NCBI RefSeq assembly: GCF_001685485.1
Contig: NZ_BDEL01000001.1
Location: 2,539,501-2,603,500 of the forward strand
Direction of reading: 5' to 3'
Source: Formosa haliotis
GTDB lineage: Bacteria; Bacteroidota; Bacteroidia; Flavobacteriales; Flavobacteriaceae
DNA: 64,000 bases
This document shows, piece after piece, positions 10,495-19,247 of this stretch. The notes under the pieces are model-generated. The model was given only the letters and a program-made list of their open reading frames with translations. It was not told where the DNA came from and searched no databases. The first letter of the stretch is position 1; every line of letters starts with the position of its first letter. The position numbers and the translations under genes are program-made.

Positions 10495-10578
10495 GCGAAC
10501 AAATTATTTTGAAGACAAGATAAAAACTATCAATGATTCGATAACAATTAATTATTTTTAATTGCCATGTATTATGAC

Positions 10579-10586
10579 TAAATTTG
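10579..10586 (+). promoter_or_regulatory. -7 box of the superoxide dismutase promoter
   Basis: TAAATTTG, a perfect match to the bacteroidete TAnnTTTG box, lies 40 bases before the SOD ATG in the space divergent from the AddA-like gene. Only a partial TTG is seen upstream, so the -33 element is weak. Confidence 0.45.
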
Positions 10587-10626
10587 GAAAAGAATATTAA
10601 TATTAATCATAAAAACATATACAATT

Positions 10627-11234
10627 ATGGCTTTCGAATTACCGAAATTACAATATGCTTACGATGCATTAGAACCAAATATCGATGCTCGTACAATGGA
10701 AATACACCACACGAAACATCACCAAGGATATACAAACAACTTAAATAACGCAATTGCTGGCACAGACTTAGAAGGAAAATCTATTGAAGATATTCTTACT
10801 GGTTTAGACATGAGTAATGGCGCTGTTAGAAATAATGGCGGTGGCTTTTACAACCACTCATTATTTTGGGAAGTAATGAATCCAGAAGGAAAAGGTGTTT
10901 TATCTGGCGACTTAAAAGCTGCAATAGAAAATGCTTTTGGATCTTTTGATGCTTTTAAAGATGCTTTTAGTAAAGCAGCTGCAACACAATTTGGTTCGGG
11001 ATGGGCTTGGTTATGTGTAAACAAAGGCGGAAAAGTTTCTGTTTGCTCTACTCCAAACCAAGACAACCCTTTAATGCCAGGTGTTGAATGCGACGGAACT
11101 CCAATTTTAGGATTAGATGTTTGGGAACATGCTTATTATTTAAACTACCAAAACAGAAGACCAGATTATATTAATGCATTTTTAATGTTATAAACTGGAA
11201 CGAAGTTGAGCGTCGTTATGCTGCGGCAAAATAA
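10627..11234 (+). CDS. Fe/Mn superoxide dismutase (3' end frameshifted)
   Basis: Cytoplasmic dismutation of superoxide. Metal ligands are visible: MEIHHTKHH (first His), FYNHSLFW (second His), LDVWEHAYY (Asp and third His); QFGSGWAWL is also typical. As written the frame ends at 11193 after DYINAFLML, giving 188 residues instead of the usual ~202. The normal C-terminus ([16 protein letters not shown] and TAA at 11232-11234) is present one frame away. One extra T in the T5 run at 11179-11183 joins the two and gives 202 residues with the usual AFFNV sequence. The coordinates give the restored gene. The missing base is probably a sequence error. Fe versus Mn use cannot be decided. Confidence 0.9.
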
Positions 11235-11250
11235 GACACTGAACAAATAA

Positions 11251-11290
11251 AAAGAGGGACTGTATTTAAAAATACAGTCCCTCTTTTTTT
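11251..11290 (+). terminator. strong intrinsic terminator of superoxide dismutase
   Basis: A 17-base-pair perfect stem (11251-11267 with 11270-11286) with a very short loop is followed by a run of seven or more T. It starts 17 bases after the restored SOD stop, which supports 11234 as the real end of the gene. Confidence 0.85.
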
Positions 11291-11309
11291 GTAATCCTAT
11301 TTTAAATAT

Positions 11310-11339
11310 AAAAAGGTGAACCGTTAAGTTCACCTTTTT
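11310..11339. terminator. second hairpin with flanking A/T runs
   Basis: A 12-base-pair perfect stem (11310-11321 with 11328-11339) has a six-base loop, an A run on the left and a T run on the right, so it could stop transcription in both directions. It is a backup terminator after SOD, or the 3' end of a short unseen transcript. Confidence 0.6.
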
Positions 11340-11624
11340 GCCCCAAATCTACCATGAACTTAACCTACTTATGTTATGGTGAGACAAATATATATTGCAA
11401 AGCTATGTAGAAAAAAGAAAATTAGTCGAACTACACATAAATTAGTCTAACGGAATAAAACTAGGTTTATAAGACTATTTTTTTATAGTCATAAAAATGA
11501 TACAATTAATTCTAAATCGCTATAAACCAATTCTGTTTCGTAAATTAAATGAAGTAAAACATTAATATTTCCTAGGTATAAATACCTGGTTTTTTAAATA
11601 TTAACTCTTTTAATGAGTTGACTT

Positions 11625-11722
11625 TGTGTTAAGGATAGTAGCGGCATCCTTTTATATTTTGAAAAATATAAAAGATATAGCGGATAGCCTGACTTTTGCT
11701 TTTTTTGAAAGCAAAAGTAACA
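11625..11722 (+). ncRNA. candidate structured RNA (Flavo-1-like, unverified)
   Basis: In the 550-base gap between SOD and accC there is a compact series of stems: AAGGAT/ATCCTT (11631-11636 with 11645-11650), CTTTTATATTTT/AATATAAAAG around a GAAA-like loop (about 11649-11674), and ACTTTTGCTTT/AAAGCAAAAGT (about 11691-11718). The unpaired parts contain two copies of AGCGG (in GTAGCGGCATCC and ATATAGCGGATAGCC). From memory this arrangement recalls intergenic elements repeated in Flavobacteria, possibly the Flavo-1 motif, but the identity is not verified. Strand and function are uncertain. Confidence 0.4.
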
Positions 11723-11753
11723 CCCAAAAAATCATGGGAAAACAGTTCAAAAA

Positions 11754-11781
11754 AAAACTCCGAAATACGATTCGGAGTTTT
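11754..11781 (-). terminator. intrinsic terminator of the accBC operon
   Basis: An 11-base-pair stem (11754-11764 with 11771-11781) with a six-base loop, followed on the minus strand by a run of eight T, lies a few bases after the accC stop. Confidence 0.8.
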
Positions 11782-11787
11782 GTTGTT

Positions 11788-13143
11788 TTAATCTTCTTTA
11801 GGAAGTTGTTCCATTACGAAATCTTCCATAAATTTTGTAGTATATTTTCCTGCGACATAATCTGGATGATCCATTAATTGTCTATGGAATGGAATTGTTG
11901 TTTTTACACCTTCGATAACGAATTCGTCTAAAGCACGTTTCATTTTACTGATGGCTTCTTCTCGTGTTTGCGCTGTTGTAATTAACTTGGCAATCATAGA
12001 ATCGTAGTTTGGCGGAATGCTATATCCTGCATACACATGTGTATCTAACCTAACTCCATGACCTCCCGGAGCATGTAACGTTTTAATGCGACCTGGTGAA
12101 GGACGGAATCCGTTATACGGATCTTCGGCGTTAATACGACATTCTATAGAATGTAAGTTTGGCGTATAATTTTTACCAGAAATTGGCACACCGGCTGCCA
12201 CTAAAATTTGTTCGCGAATTAAATCGAAATCGATAACTTGCTCTGTAATAGGGTGCTCTACTTGAATACGAGTATTCATTTCCATAAAGTAGAAATTACG
12301 GTGTTTATCGACCAAAAATTCTATTGTTCCAGCACCTTCATATTTAATAAATTCTGCAGCACGAACAGCAGATTTACCCATTTCGTCACGCAATTTCTTT
12401 GTCATGAACGGCGAAGGTACTTCTTCTGTTAATTTTTGGTGACGACGTTGGATAGAACAATCGCGCTCTGATAAATGACAAGCTTTTCCTGTAGAATCTC
12501 CAACAATTTGAATTTCGATATGTCTTGGTTCTTCTATAAGTTTCTCCATGTACATACCGTCGTTTCCAAAGGCTGCTTTAGCTTCTTGACGTGCAGAATC
12601 CCACCCGTCTTTAAGATCTTCTTCTTTCCAGATGGCGCGCATTCCTTTTCCACCTCCACCAGCTGTTGCTTTAAGCATAACAGGATATCCGGTTTCTAAA
12701 GCTACTCTTTTACAAGCTTCAAAATCTTCTATAATACCATCGCTTCCCGGTACACAAGGTACGCCGGCAGCTTTCATGGTTGCTTTTGCAGTTGCCTTAT
12801 CTCCCATTTTAGAAATCATATCGGCAGATGCCCCAATGAATTTGATATCGTGCTCCTCGCAAATTTTAGAAAACTTAGCGTTTTCTGACAAGAATCCGTA
12901 TCCTGGGTGAATAGCATCTGCATTGGTAATTTCTGCAGCTGCAATAATATTAGACATTTTTAAATAGGAATCTGTACTAGGCGGAGGCCCAATACAAACC
13001 GCTTCGTCTGCAAATTTTACATGCAAACTCTCGGCATCGGCTGTAGAATATACTGCAACCGTTTTAATTCCCATTTCTTTACAGGTTCTAATAACACGTA
13101 GTGCTATTTCTCCTCTATTGGCTATTAGTATTTTTTTAAACAT
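11788..13143 (-). CDS. accC: acetyl-CoA carboxylase, biotin carboxylase subunit
   Basis: A 451-residue cytoplasmic ATP-grasp enzyme that carboxylates biotin on AccB in the first step of fatty acid synthesis. It begins with [20 protein letters not shown], has the ATP-binding glycine loop [14 protein letters not shown], and the metal and bicarbonate region [27 protein letters not shown]. Length is normal. It follows accB by 74 bases and ends at a strong terminator. Together with fabH, rpmF and the DUF177 gene it forms the common bacterial block that links phospholipid supply with ribosome assembly. Confidence 0.96.
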   Translation of the reverse strand: MFKKILIANRGEIALRVIRTCKEMGIKTVAVYSTADAESLHVKFADEAVCIGPPPSTDSYLKMSNIIAAAEITNADAIHPGYGFLSENAKFSKICEEHDIKFIGASADMISKMGDKATAKATMKAAGVPCVPGSDGIIEDFEACKRVALETGYPVMLKATAGGGGKGMRAIWKEEDLKDGWDSARQEAKAAFGNDGMYMEKLIEEPRHIEIQIVGDSTGKACHLSERDCSIQRRHQKLTEEVPSPFMTKKLRDEMGKSAVRAAEFIKYEGAGTIEFLVDKHRNFYFMEMNTRIQVEHPITEQVIDFDLIREQILVAAGVPISGKNYTPNLHSIECRINAEDPYNGFRPSPGRIKTLHAPGGHGVRLDTHVYAGYSIPPNYDSMIAKLITTAQTREEAISKMKRALDEFVIEGVKTTIPFHRQLMDHPDYVAGKYTTKFMEDFVMEQLPKED

Positions 13144-13217
13144 AACGTATCTAATTTAAAAATCTCAAATTCCAAATGCCAAGCGTGTTGGGATTTGATT
13201 TGGAATTTTAAAATTTG

Positions 13218-13709
13218 TTACGATGGATCTACCAAAAATAACGGTTGATCGAATTCTACTGGTGAAGCATCATCTACTAATATTTTAACGATTTTACCAG
13301 AAACTTCTGATTCAATTTCGTTAAAAAGTTTCATTGCTTCTATAATACAAAGTACATCTCCTTCGCTTATAGTTTGACCTACCTCTACAAATAGTGGTTT
13401 ATCTGGAGAAGGTTTTCTATATAAGGTTCCAATAATAGGAGACTTAATTGTTATATATTTTGAATCGGTTTCTGTTACCGTCTGGGCAGCAACCGGTTCT
13501 GGAGTATTAACCACAGGTTGTTGTTGTGCAACAGGTGCTTGTGCTACAGGAGCACTTACTGGAATTTGTTGTACATATGTTGTAGTTTCTCCTTTGTCGT
13601 CACCACCTGTTTTAATGGTAATCTTTACATCGTCTGTTTCTAATTTAACCTCGCTAGCTCCAGATTTAGCTACGAATTTGATTAAATTTTGAATGTCTTT
13701 TAAATCCAT
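13218..13709 (-). CDS. accB: acetyl-CoA carboxylase, biotin carboxyl carrier protein
   Basis: 163 residues from the ATG at 13709 (a TTG two codons earlier is less likely). The N-terminal ~45 residues match BCCP (MDLKDIQNLIKFVAKSGASEVKLE). A Pro/Ala/Gln-rich linker (residues ~60-90) is followed by the biotinyl domain with CIIEAMKLFNEIE, whose Met-Lys holds the biotinylated lysine. The protein shuttles carboxybiotin between AccC and the carboxyltransferase. It lies between fabH and accC on the same strand. Confidence 0.95.
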   Translation of the reverse strand: MDLKDIQNLIKFVAKSGASEVKLETDDVKITIKTGGDDKGETTTYVQQIPVSAPVAQAPVAQQQPVVNTPEPVAAQTVTETDSKYITIKSPIIGTLYRKPSPDKPLFVEVGQTISEGDVLCIIEAMKLFNEIESEVSGKIVKILVDDASPVEFDQPLFLVDPS

Positions 13710-13746
13710 AATCAATTAGATTTTAAAATAAGTTATTAGTTGTCAA

Positions 13747-14741
13747 TTAGGAATTGTAAGCCCAAGTTAAATAAGTTGATCCCCATGTGAATCCCCCCCA
13801 AAGGCAGCAAATATTAGGTTATCACCTTTTTTAAATTTTGATTCGAAATCACTTAAAAGTAACGGTAAAGTGGCAGATGTTGTATTGCCATAACGGTGTA
13901 TATTTTTAAGTACTTTAGAATCGTCTAAATTCATTCTTTTAGCTGTAGCATCTATAATACGCATATTCGCTTGATGCGGAATAAGCCATGACACATCGTC
14001 GTGATTAAGATGATTACGCTTCATTATTTTTTCGGCAACATCGGCCATGTTAGATACTGCAAACTTAAATACAGTTCTACCATCTTGGTGCACGAAATGT
14101 TGTTTATTTTTTACGGTATCTTCACTTGGAGGTAATAGTGATCCACCAGCTTCAATTTTTAAGAAATCGCGACCAGAACCATCGCTTCTTAAGTATTCAT
14201 CTTGAAGTCCGTAACCTTCTTCATTAGGTTCGAACAATGCAGCTCCTGCACCATCTCCAAAAATAATACATGTAGTTCTATCGGTATAATCTATGATAGA
14301 TGACATTTTATCTGCCCCTATTACTAAAACCTTTTTATATCGGCCTGCTTCTATATAAGCTGCGGCAGTAGACATACCGTATAAAAAACTAGAACATGCT
14401 GCTTGCAAATCGTAAGCAAATGCGTTTGTTGCTCCTATTTCTGTAGCTACGTAAACAGCTGTAGAAGCTACTAATAAGTCTGGAGTTGCAGTTGCAACTA
14501 CTATTAAATCGATTTCTTTAGGATCGACACCCGATTTATCTAAAAGGTTTTGTGCAGCTTTAATAGCAAGAAAAGAAGTTCCTTTTCCTTCTTCTTTTAA
14601 AACGCGACGTTCTTTAATACCTGTACGTGTAGTAATCCACTCGTCATTGGTATCTACCATAGTTTCTAAAACCTTGTTACTTAAAACAAAGTCAGGAACA
14701 TATCCTCCCACTGCTGTGATAGCCGCTGTTATTTTACTCAT
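13747..14741 (-). CDS. fabH: beta-ketoacyl-ACP synthase III (3' end frameshifted)
   Basis: Condenses acetyl-CoA with malonyl-ACP to start fatty acid synthesis. The thiolase-fold triad is visible: Cys in LQAACSSFLYG, His in LIPHQANMRI, Asn in HRYGNTTSATLPL. As written the frame ends at 13767 with AAFGGDSHGDQLI, 324 residues. One extra base in the C7 run at 13793-13799 (G7 on the coding strand) changes this to AAFGGGFTWGSTYLTWAYNS and a stop at 13747-13749, giving 331 residues with the expected FabH C-terminus. The coordinates are for the restored frame; the deletion is probably a homopolymer miscall. Confidence 0.92.
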
Positions 14742-14872
14742 AACGTATTAATTATTGAACCAAAACTGTAATATTTTGACCTAAAACATCAATTTTACGG
14801 CCAAATTACTTAATTTTTAGTTTAATTAGATGCAAATTAAGTTGTTTTTGACTTATAGAAAACTATATGACA

Positions 14873-14902
14873 AAAAAAACGCTCACAATGGAGCGTTTTT
14901 TT
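14873..14902 (-). terminator. terminator between rpmF and fabH
   Basis: A perfect stem of about 11 base pairs (AAAAAACGCTC / GAGCGTTTTTT) with a six-base loop and T runs on both strands. It lies 18 bases after the rpmF stop. It should end or attenuate DUF177-rpmF transcription before fabH, which would then need its own promoter in 14742-14872. Confidence 0.8.
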
Positions 14903-14919
14903 GTATGCATGCATAATAA

Positions 14920-15123
14920 TTATGCTAAATTTTCTTCTACTTCTGAGTTGTCGATTAATACCTGACCTCTGTAGTATAATTTACCTTCGTGCCAATGAGC
15001 TCTATGATATAGGTGAGCTTCTCCTGTTGTTGGACACGTAGCAATTTGTGGCGCAGTTGCTTTATAGTGTGTTCTTCTTTTATCTCTTCTTGTTTTCGAG
15101 ATTTTTCTTTTAGGATGTGCCAT
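14920..15123 (-). CDS. rpmF: 50S ribosomal protein L32
   Basis: A 67-residue basic protein starting [21 protein letters not shown], the L32 signature, with a longer C-terminal tail as in bacteroidete L32. Only one of the usual zinc-binding cysteines is seen (IATCPTTGE), so it is a zinc-free variant. It follows the DUF177 gene by seven bases, the conserved yceD-rpmF pair. Confidence 0.95.
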   Translation of the reverse strand: MAHPKRKISKTRRDKRRTHYKATAPQIATCPTTGEAHLYHRAHWHEGKLYYRGQVLIDNSEVEENLA

Positions 15124-15130
15124 TTTCTAT

Positions 15131-15679
15131 TTATTTATTATCCGTTAATAGTTTCTTTAATGTATTCCAACGAGGGTCTGATTCCTCTTGGTCTTTTTTT
15201 TCTTCCTTTATTTTAGGACTTAATTCGTCAAGCTTATCGAGTATTTCTGATTTTAACGTTCCATCTTCAACTCCTGGATGAACGCGTTTTGTAGGAACTG
15301 CTAACACAACTAATTCATAAATATACTGTTGTATATTTATTTCGTACTCCCCATGAGGAATTACGAGTAAATCAATTTCATCATCGTTATACTCATCGCC
15401 AAAATTCACCACCAAATCAAATTCATTTTGAATAGGCTGATCATAGGGCTCGTTTGTAACATCGCAAAAGACGTTTACAGTGCCTTCAATTTCAAAATGT
15501 AACTCTAGTAATGTGGTCTTTTTTTCTAAAAGTACATCTACATGTATGTTAGCATCATTGAAATCTTCATACCCAAAATGTTTAAAGAACTCCTGTCCAA
15601 TTTGATACTCGAATTGATGCTTTCCTAATTTTAATCCAATAAATTGAATTGTAAATTCTTTCAACAACTTCATTTTCAT
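15131..15679 (-). CDS. DUF177 (YceD) family protein
   Basis: A 182-residue acidic cytoplasmic protein. The order DUF177-rpmF-fabH and motifs such as FEIEGTVNVFCDVTNEPYDQPI and VLAVPTKRVHPG place it in the DUF177/YceD family, which is linked to 23S rRNA and L32 homeostasis. The C-terminus (DPRWNTLKKLLTD) is the family's conserved end. Two start ATGs two codons apart (15679 and 15673) are both acceptable. Confidence 0.85.
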   Translation of the reverse strand: MKMKLLKEFTIQFIGLKLGKHQFEYQIGQEFFKHFGYEDFNDANIHVDVLLEKKTTLLELHFEIEGTVNVFCDVTNEPYDQPIQNEFDLVVNFGDEYNDDEIDLLVIPHGEYEINIQQYIYELVVLAVPTKRVHPGVEDGTLKSEILDKLDELSPKIKEEKKDQEESDPRWNTLKKLLTDNK

Positions 15680-15769
15680 ATCTAATTTGAGCCTGCAAAT
15701 ATATAAAATTTTATCTTAGGCAAGCTTACTTATAAACATTTTTTGTTTATATCTTTTTTTTATGATATA

Positions 15770-16792
15770 TTATACTCTTTTTACAAGCGTTTCGTACTCC
15801 AAACGGTGTTTAAAAATTTGAATACCAGCAAATAAAGCCTCTTTAAAAGAGGTTTCGTTAGCGATACCTTTACCTGCTATTTCAAAAGCCGTGCCGTGAT
15901 CTGGAGAAGTCCGTACTTTATTTAAACCTGCCGTGTAATTAACACCTTCTCCAAACGAAAGCGTTTTAAACGGAATTAAACCTTGGTCGTGATAGGATGC
16001 AATTACAGCATCAAAGTTTTTATAATTGTTAGACCCAAAAAAACTATCGGCAGCATAGGGTCCGAACACCAATTTACCACTCTCTTTTATTTTGTGCAAC
16101 GTTGGCCTTAACACATCGTCATCTTCTGACCCAATAACACCATTATCACCCGTATGCGGATTTATACCTAAAACAGCTATTTTTGGTTTAGAAATTTGAA
16201 AATCTTTTTGAAGAGATTTATATACTGTTTGTATCTTTTCCTCAATTAATTCTGGAGTTATATATTTAGAAACTTCGCTAACAGGAACGTGGTCGGTTAA
16301 CAATCCCACTTTTAAAGAATCGGTAATCATAAACATTAAACTTTCTCCTTCTAATTGCTGTGCCAAATAATCGGTATGACCTGGAAATTTAAAGGTTTCA
16401 GATTGTATATTATGTTTATTGATAGGAGCTGTAACCAATACATCGATACTTCCTTCTTTTAGCGCTTCTGTTGCCGCTACTAAAGACTTAATAGCGTATT
16501 CCCCTATTTTAAAATCTTCCTTTCCGAAGTTTATAGACACATTCTCTTTCCAAACATTCATCACATTAACTTTCCCAATAATGGTTTGGTTAATATGATT
16601 GATCCCATTAAAGTTTATATCCATTTTAAAATGCGTCTTAAAAAAGGACATCACTTTAACCGAGGCGAAAATCACTGGTGTACAGAATTCTAAAATTCTA
16701 GCATCTTGAAACGTCTTTAACACAATTTCACCACCAATACCGTTCAAGTCTCCAATTGATATTCCAACTATTATATTTTCTTCTTTCTTCAT
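15770..16792 (-). CDS. pdxA: 4-hydroxythreonine-4-phosphate dehydrogenase
   Basis: A 340-residue NAD-dependent enzyme of DXP-dependent vitamin B6 synthesis. Conserved parts: GISIGDLNGIGGEI at the start, TAPINKHN, FPGHTDYLAQQL with a metal His, LGINPHTGDNG and ASYHDQGLIPFK with further metal ligands. Length fits the family. It is divergent from ribE with a 65-base gap; a TAAATTTG box at 16831-16838 on the minus strand is a plausible -7 element for pdxA. Confidence 0.95.
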   Translation of the reverse strand: MKKEENIIVGISIGDLNGIGGEIVLKTFQDARILEFCTPVIFASVKVMSFFKTHFKMDINFNGINHINQTIIGKVNVMNVWKENVSINFGKEDFKIGEYAIKSLVAATEALKEGSIDVLVTAPINKHNIQSETFKFPGHTDYLAQQLEGESLMFMITDSLKVGLLTDHVPVSEVSKYITPELIEEKIQTVYKSLQKDFQISKPKIAVLGINPHTGDNGVIGSEDDDVLRPTLHKIKESGKLVFGPYAADSFFGSNNYKNFDAVIASYHDQGLIPFKTLSFGEGVNYTAGLNKVRTSPDHGTAFEIAGKGIANETSFKEALFAGIQIFKHRLEYETLVKRV

Positions 16793-16857
16793 TAAACTTG
16801 ATAACTATTTTGTTTGTAATTTTACCATTACAAATTTAACCAAATAAATGAATTAAT

Positions 16858-17451
16858 ATGTTTACAGGAATAATAGAAAATTTAGGTCGTGTTACTAATC
16901 TTAAATCAGATCAAGATAATCTTCATGTAACCATAGAAAGCAGTTTAGCACCCGAACTTAAAATAGATCAAAGTGTTGCTCACAACGGCGTGTGTTTAAC
17001 AGTGGTTCATATAAAAGAGAATACCTATACGGTTACGGCGATTCAAGAAACTTTAAATAAAACAAATTTAGCTTCGTTACAACTTGGTGACATAGTCAAT
17101 TTAGAACGTGCCATGCTTTTAGGAGACCGTTTAGACGGTCATATTGTACAAGGTCATGTAGACCAAACTGCAACTTGTATTGATATTAAAGAAACAGCTG
17201 GGAGTTGGTTATTTACATTTGAATATAATAAAGACCTTAACAACATTACTATAGAAAAGGGCTCGATAACGGTAAACGGCACGAGTTTAACTGTGGTAAA
17301 CTCTAAACGCAGTCAGTTTAGTGTAGCCATTATACCTTACACCTACGAACACACAAACTTTAAATACTTTAAAATTGGTGATGCCGTAAATTTAGAATTT
17401 GATGTATTAGGGAAATACGTTAAACGTTTAATGGAATTCGATATAAAATAA
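16858..17451 (+). CDS. ribE: riboflavin synthase, alpha subunit
   Basis: A 197-residue enzyme that dismutates two 6,7-dimethyl-8-ribityllumazine molecules to riboflavin. It starts with the family signature MFTGIIENLGRV, and two lumazine-binding barrels are visible (residues ~1-90 and ~98-190), with VAHNGVCLTV in the first matched by GSITVNGTSLTVV in the second. GHIVQGHVD marks the domain junction. It forms a divergent vitamin pair with pdxA. Its stop is three bases from the stop of the convergent PID-CTERM gene. Confidence 0.95.
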   Translation: MFTGIIENLGRVTNLKSDQDNLHVTIESSLAPELKIDQSVAHNGVCLTVVHIKENTYTVTAIQETLNKTNLASLQLGDIVNLERAMLLGDRLDGHIVQGHVDQTATCIDIKETAGSWLFTFEYNKDLNNITIEKGSITVNGTSLTVVNSKRSQFSVAIIPYTYEHTNFKYFKIGDAVNLEFDVLGKYVKRLMEFDIK

Positions 17452-17454
17452 AAC

Positions 17455-17661
17455 CTATTTTCTAATCGATTTTTTAATACCGTAATAGGCACCAGCAGCA
17501 ATTAAAAAGGTTAACCCTCCATCAATAGGCAGGCCTGGTGGAGGAGTCCCTTCAACAGTACTAGGTACTGGAGGTCCATTATCCTTTCCAACTTGAGCAA
17601 AACAAACTGCACTTGAAGATACAAGTATAAAGACTACAATTAATTTGGTTATTTTTCGCAT
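17455..17661 (-). CDS. small PID-CTERM sorting-domain protein
   Basis: A 68-residue exported protein. A cleavable signal peptide (MRKITKLIVVFILVSSSAVCFAQ) is followed by ~20 Pro/Gly-rich residues and then GLPIDGGLTFLIAAGAYYGIKK, a PID motif, a hydrophobic segment and a basic tail. That is the tripartite layout of a C-terminal sorting signal, and the PIDGG core matches the PID-CTERM class known from Bacteroidota. Almost nothing lies between the two signals, so the protein is a tiny secreted or membrane-tethered peptide. No processing enzyme is in the window. A possible promoter (TAGATTTG, 17760-17767) and ATGGTTAA repeats lie upstream. Confidence 0.75.
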   Translation of the reverse strand: MRKITKLIVVFILVSSSAVCFAQVGKDNGPPVPSTVEGTPPPGLPIDGGLTFLIAAGAYYGIKKSIRK

Positions 17662-18191
17662 TGGTTTATATAATGGTTAAAAACATTAACCATAAAATGG
17701 TTTACTCAATATTTCTTAGTTTTACTAATCTAATTGATTTTAGCGCCGTAAATTTAATACAAATCTAATTACAACTACAACTTTTTGGTCAACAAATAAT
17801 TAAACCAAAATAGACTTCATTTAAAAAGCTTGTAAATAAAAAGGTTGTCTACTTAAAGAAATACCATTTACATGTTGCAAAAATTGCAAATATTATTCAA
17901 TTATATGTTTTTATTTCTCATTTTTTTTATTCGACCAACAAATAATATCGACAATACTAATTTTAAGCATTTTTTTTATCATAAATTAAAATTATATTCA
18001 AAAAATACGCATTATTACTTATCCTAAATAATACAATCAATTTCGATTAAGTTTGAAATATGCCAAATCAAAAGACTTCCTTAATAATCTGGAATATTTC
18101 AAAAGAATCGATAATGAGGTCTAATTTTAAAAAATAGATTACATTTATATAGCTTTTTCCAACATTAATAACATCACTTACTCTTTTAAGC
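17662..18191. other. 530-base AT-rich intergenic region with divergent promoters
   Basis: No gene is supported here. Next to the PID-CTERM start there are three copies of ATGGTTAA/TTAACCAT in alternating orientation (17673-17680, 17686-17693, 17697-17703), which can fold into alternative hairpins in that gene's leader. TAGATTTG at 17760-17767 on the minus strand is a candidate -7 box. The right half is very AT-rich and would carry the promoter and any autoregulatory operator of the LacI-family gene. Confidence 0.4.
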
Positions 18192-19223
18192 ATGAAGCCT
18201 CGTACGACATTAAAACAGATAGCTAAGGTATTTAATGTGTCTATTGCAACCGTTTCAAAAGCACTAAAAGATAGTCACGAGATTAGTCCTGCAACAAAAA
18301 CAAAAATTCAAGATTACGCTAAAGCTCATAATTACAGACCAAATAGTATTGCTCTAAGTTTACTTCATAAAAAAACTAAAACCATAGGAGTTATTATGCC
18401 TTCTATTTTAAATCGGTTTTTCGTAAAAACTTTTAGCGGTATAGAACAAGTAGCAAATGAAAAAGGATACAATGTTTTAGCTATTGTTTCGCACGGAAAT
18501 TTAGAAAAAGAAATGGCTTCGATACATATGCTTGAGAATGGTTTAATTGATGGTTTATTAATTTCTCTAAGTGAAGAAACCGAGACCAAACAGTATTTTA
18601 AACATATTGAAGATTTTATTAATAATGCGGGACCTGTGGTAATGTTCGATCGTATTTCAGATACCATTACAACAGATAAGGTTATTGTAGACGATTTTAA
18701 TTGTGCTTACAAAGCCACAGAGCATTTAATAAAAACAGGATGCAAACATATTTCTGTCGTCTCTACTTTAGATAATACTCTTGGGATTATTAAATTACGT
18801 GTTGATGGCTATTTAAAAGCATTACAAGATTATAACATTCCCGTAAACCCGAAACTTATTAACTTAATAAAGAAAAGTTACGATTTTGAAACCGAGATAA
18901 AAACGATGTTAGATTATCAAGACGTGGATGCCATAATTGGTTTAGAGGAATTCTCTGCGGTAGAATCTATGGTTATTGCTCAAGAACGCGGATATACAAT
19001 ACCAGATGATATTTCTATAATTAGTTTTACAAATAGCGATTTTTTTAAATACACGAATCCTAGTATTACATGCATTAATCAGCATAGTGTATTTATGGGA
19101 AAAACTGCAGCCGAAATTCTTTTTTCTAGAATAGAAAATCAGAAAACTACAGAACAAGATTTCATAACCAAAACCATTAAAACCACACTTATTGAACGCG
19201 GAAGTACAAAACCCTTACCTTAA
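18192..19223 (+). CDS. LacI-family transcriptional regulator, probably of xylose genes
   Basis: A 343-residue regulator. Residues 1-55 are a LacI helix-turn-helix and hinge (TLKQIAKVFNVSIATVSKALKD, then NYRPNSIALSLLHKKTKTIGVIMPS). The rest is a periplasmic-binding-protein-like sensor with VIVDDFNCAYKATEHLIKTGC and ITCINQHSVFMGKTAAEILF. It is convergent with the sugar symporter, 25 bases apart, and next to xylA and xylB, so it probably represses them until xylose or a derivative binds. This is inferred from position. The repeated AAACCAAGG motifs before the symporter and xylB are candidate operators. Confidence 0.88.
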   Translation: MKPRTTLKQIAKVFNVSIATVSKALKDSHEISPATKTKIQDYAKAHNYRPNSIALSLLHKKTKTIGVIMPSILNRFFVKTFSGIEQVANEKGYNVLAIVSHGNLEKEMASIHMLENGLIDGLLISLSEETETKQYFKHIEDFINNAGPVVMFDRISDTITTDKVIVDDFNCAYKATEHLIKTGCKHISVVSTLDNTLGIIKLRVDGYLKALQDYNIPVNPKLINLIKKSYDFETEIKTMLDYQDVDAIIGLEEFSAVESMVIAQERGYTIPDDISIISFTNSDFFKYTNPSITCINQHSVFMGKTAAEILFSRIENQKTTEQDFITKTIKTTLIERGSTKPLP

Positions 19224-19247
19224 AACAAGAATAAGGGTTATTGTGTT

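Noticed and set aside
12632..12910. 92-codon plus-strand frame, Pro-rich
   Set aside because: It is antisense to accC and has no independent signals.
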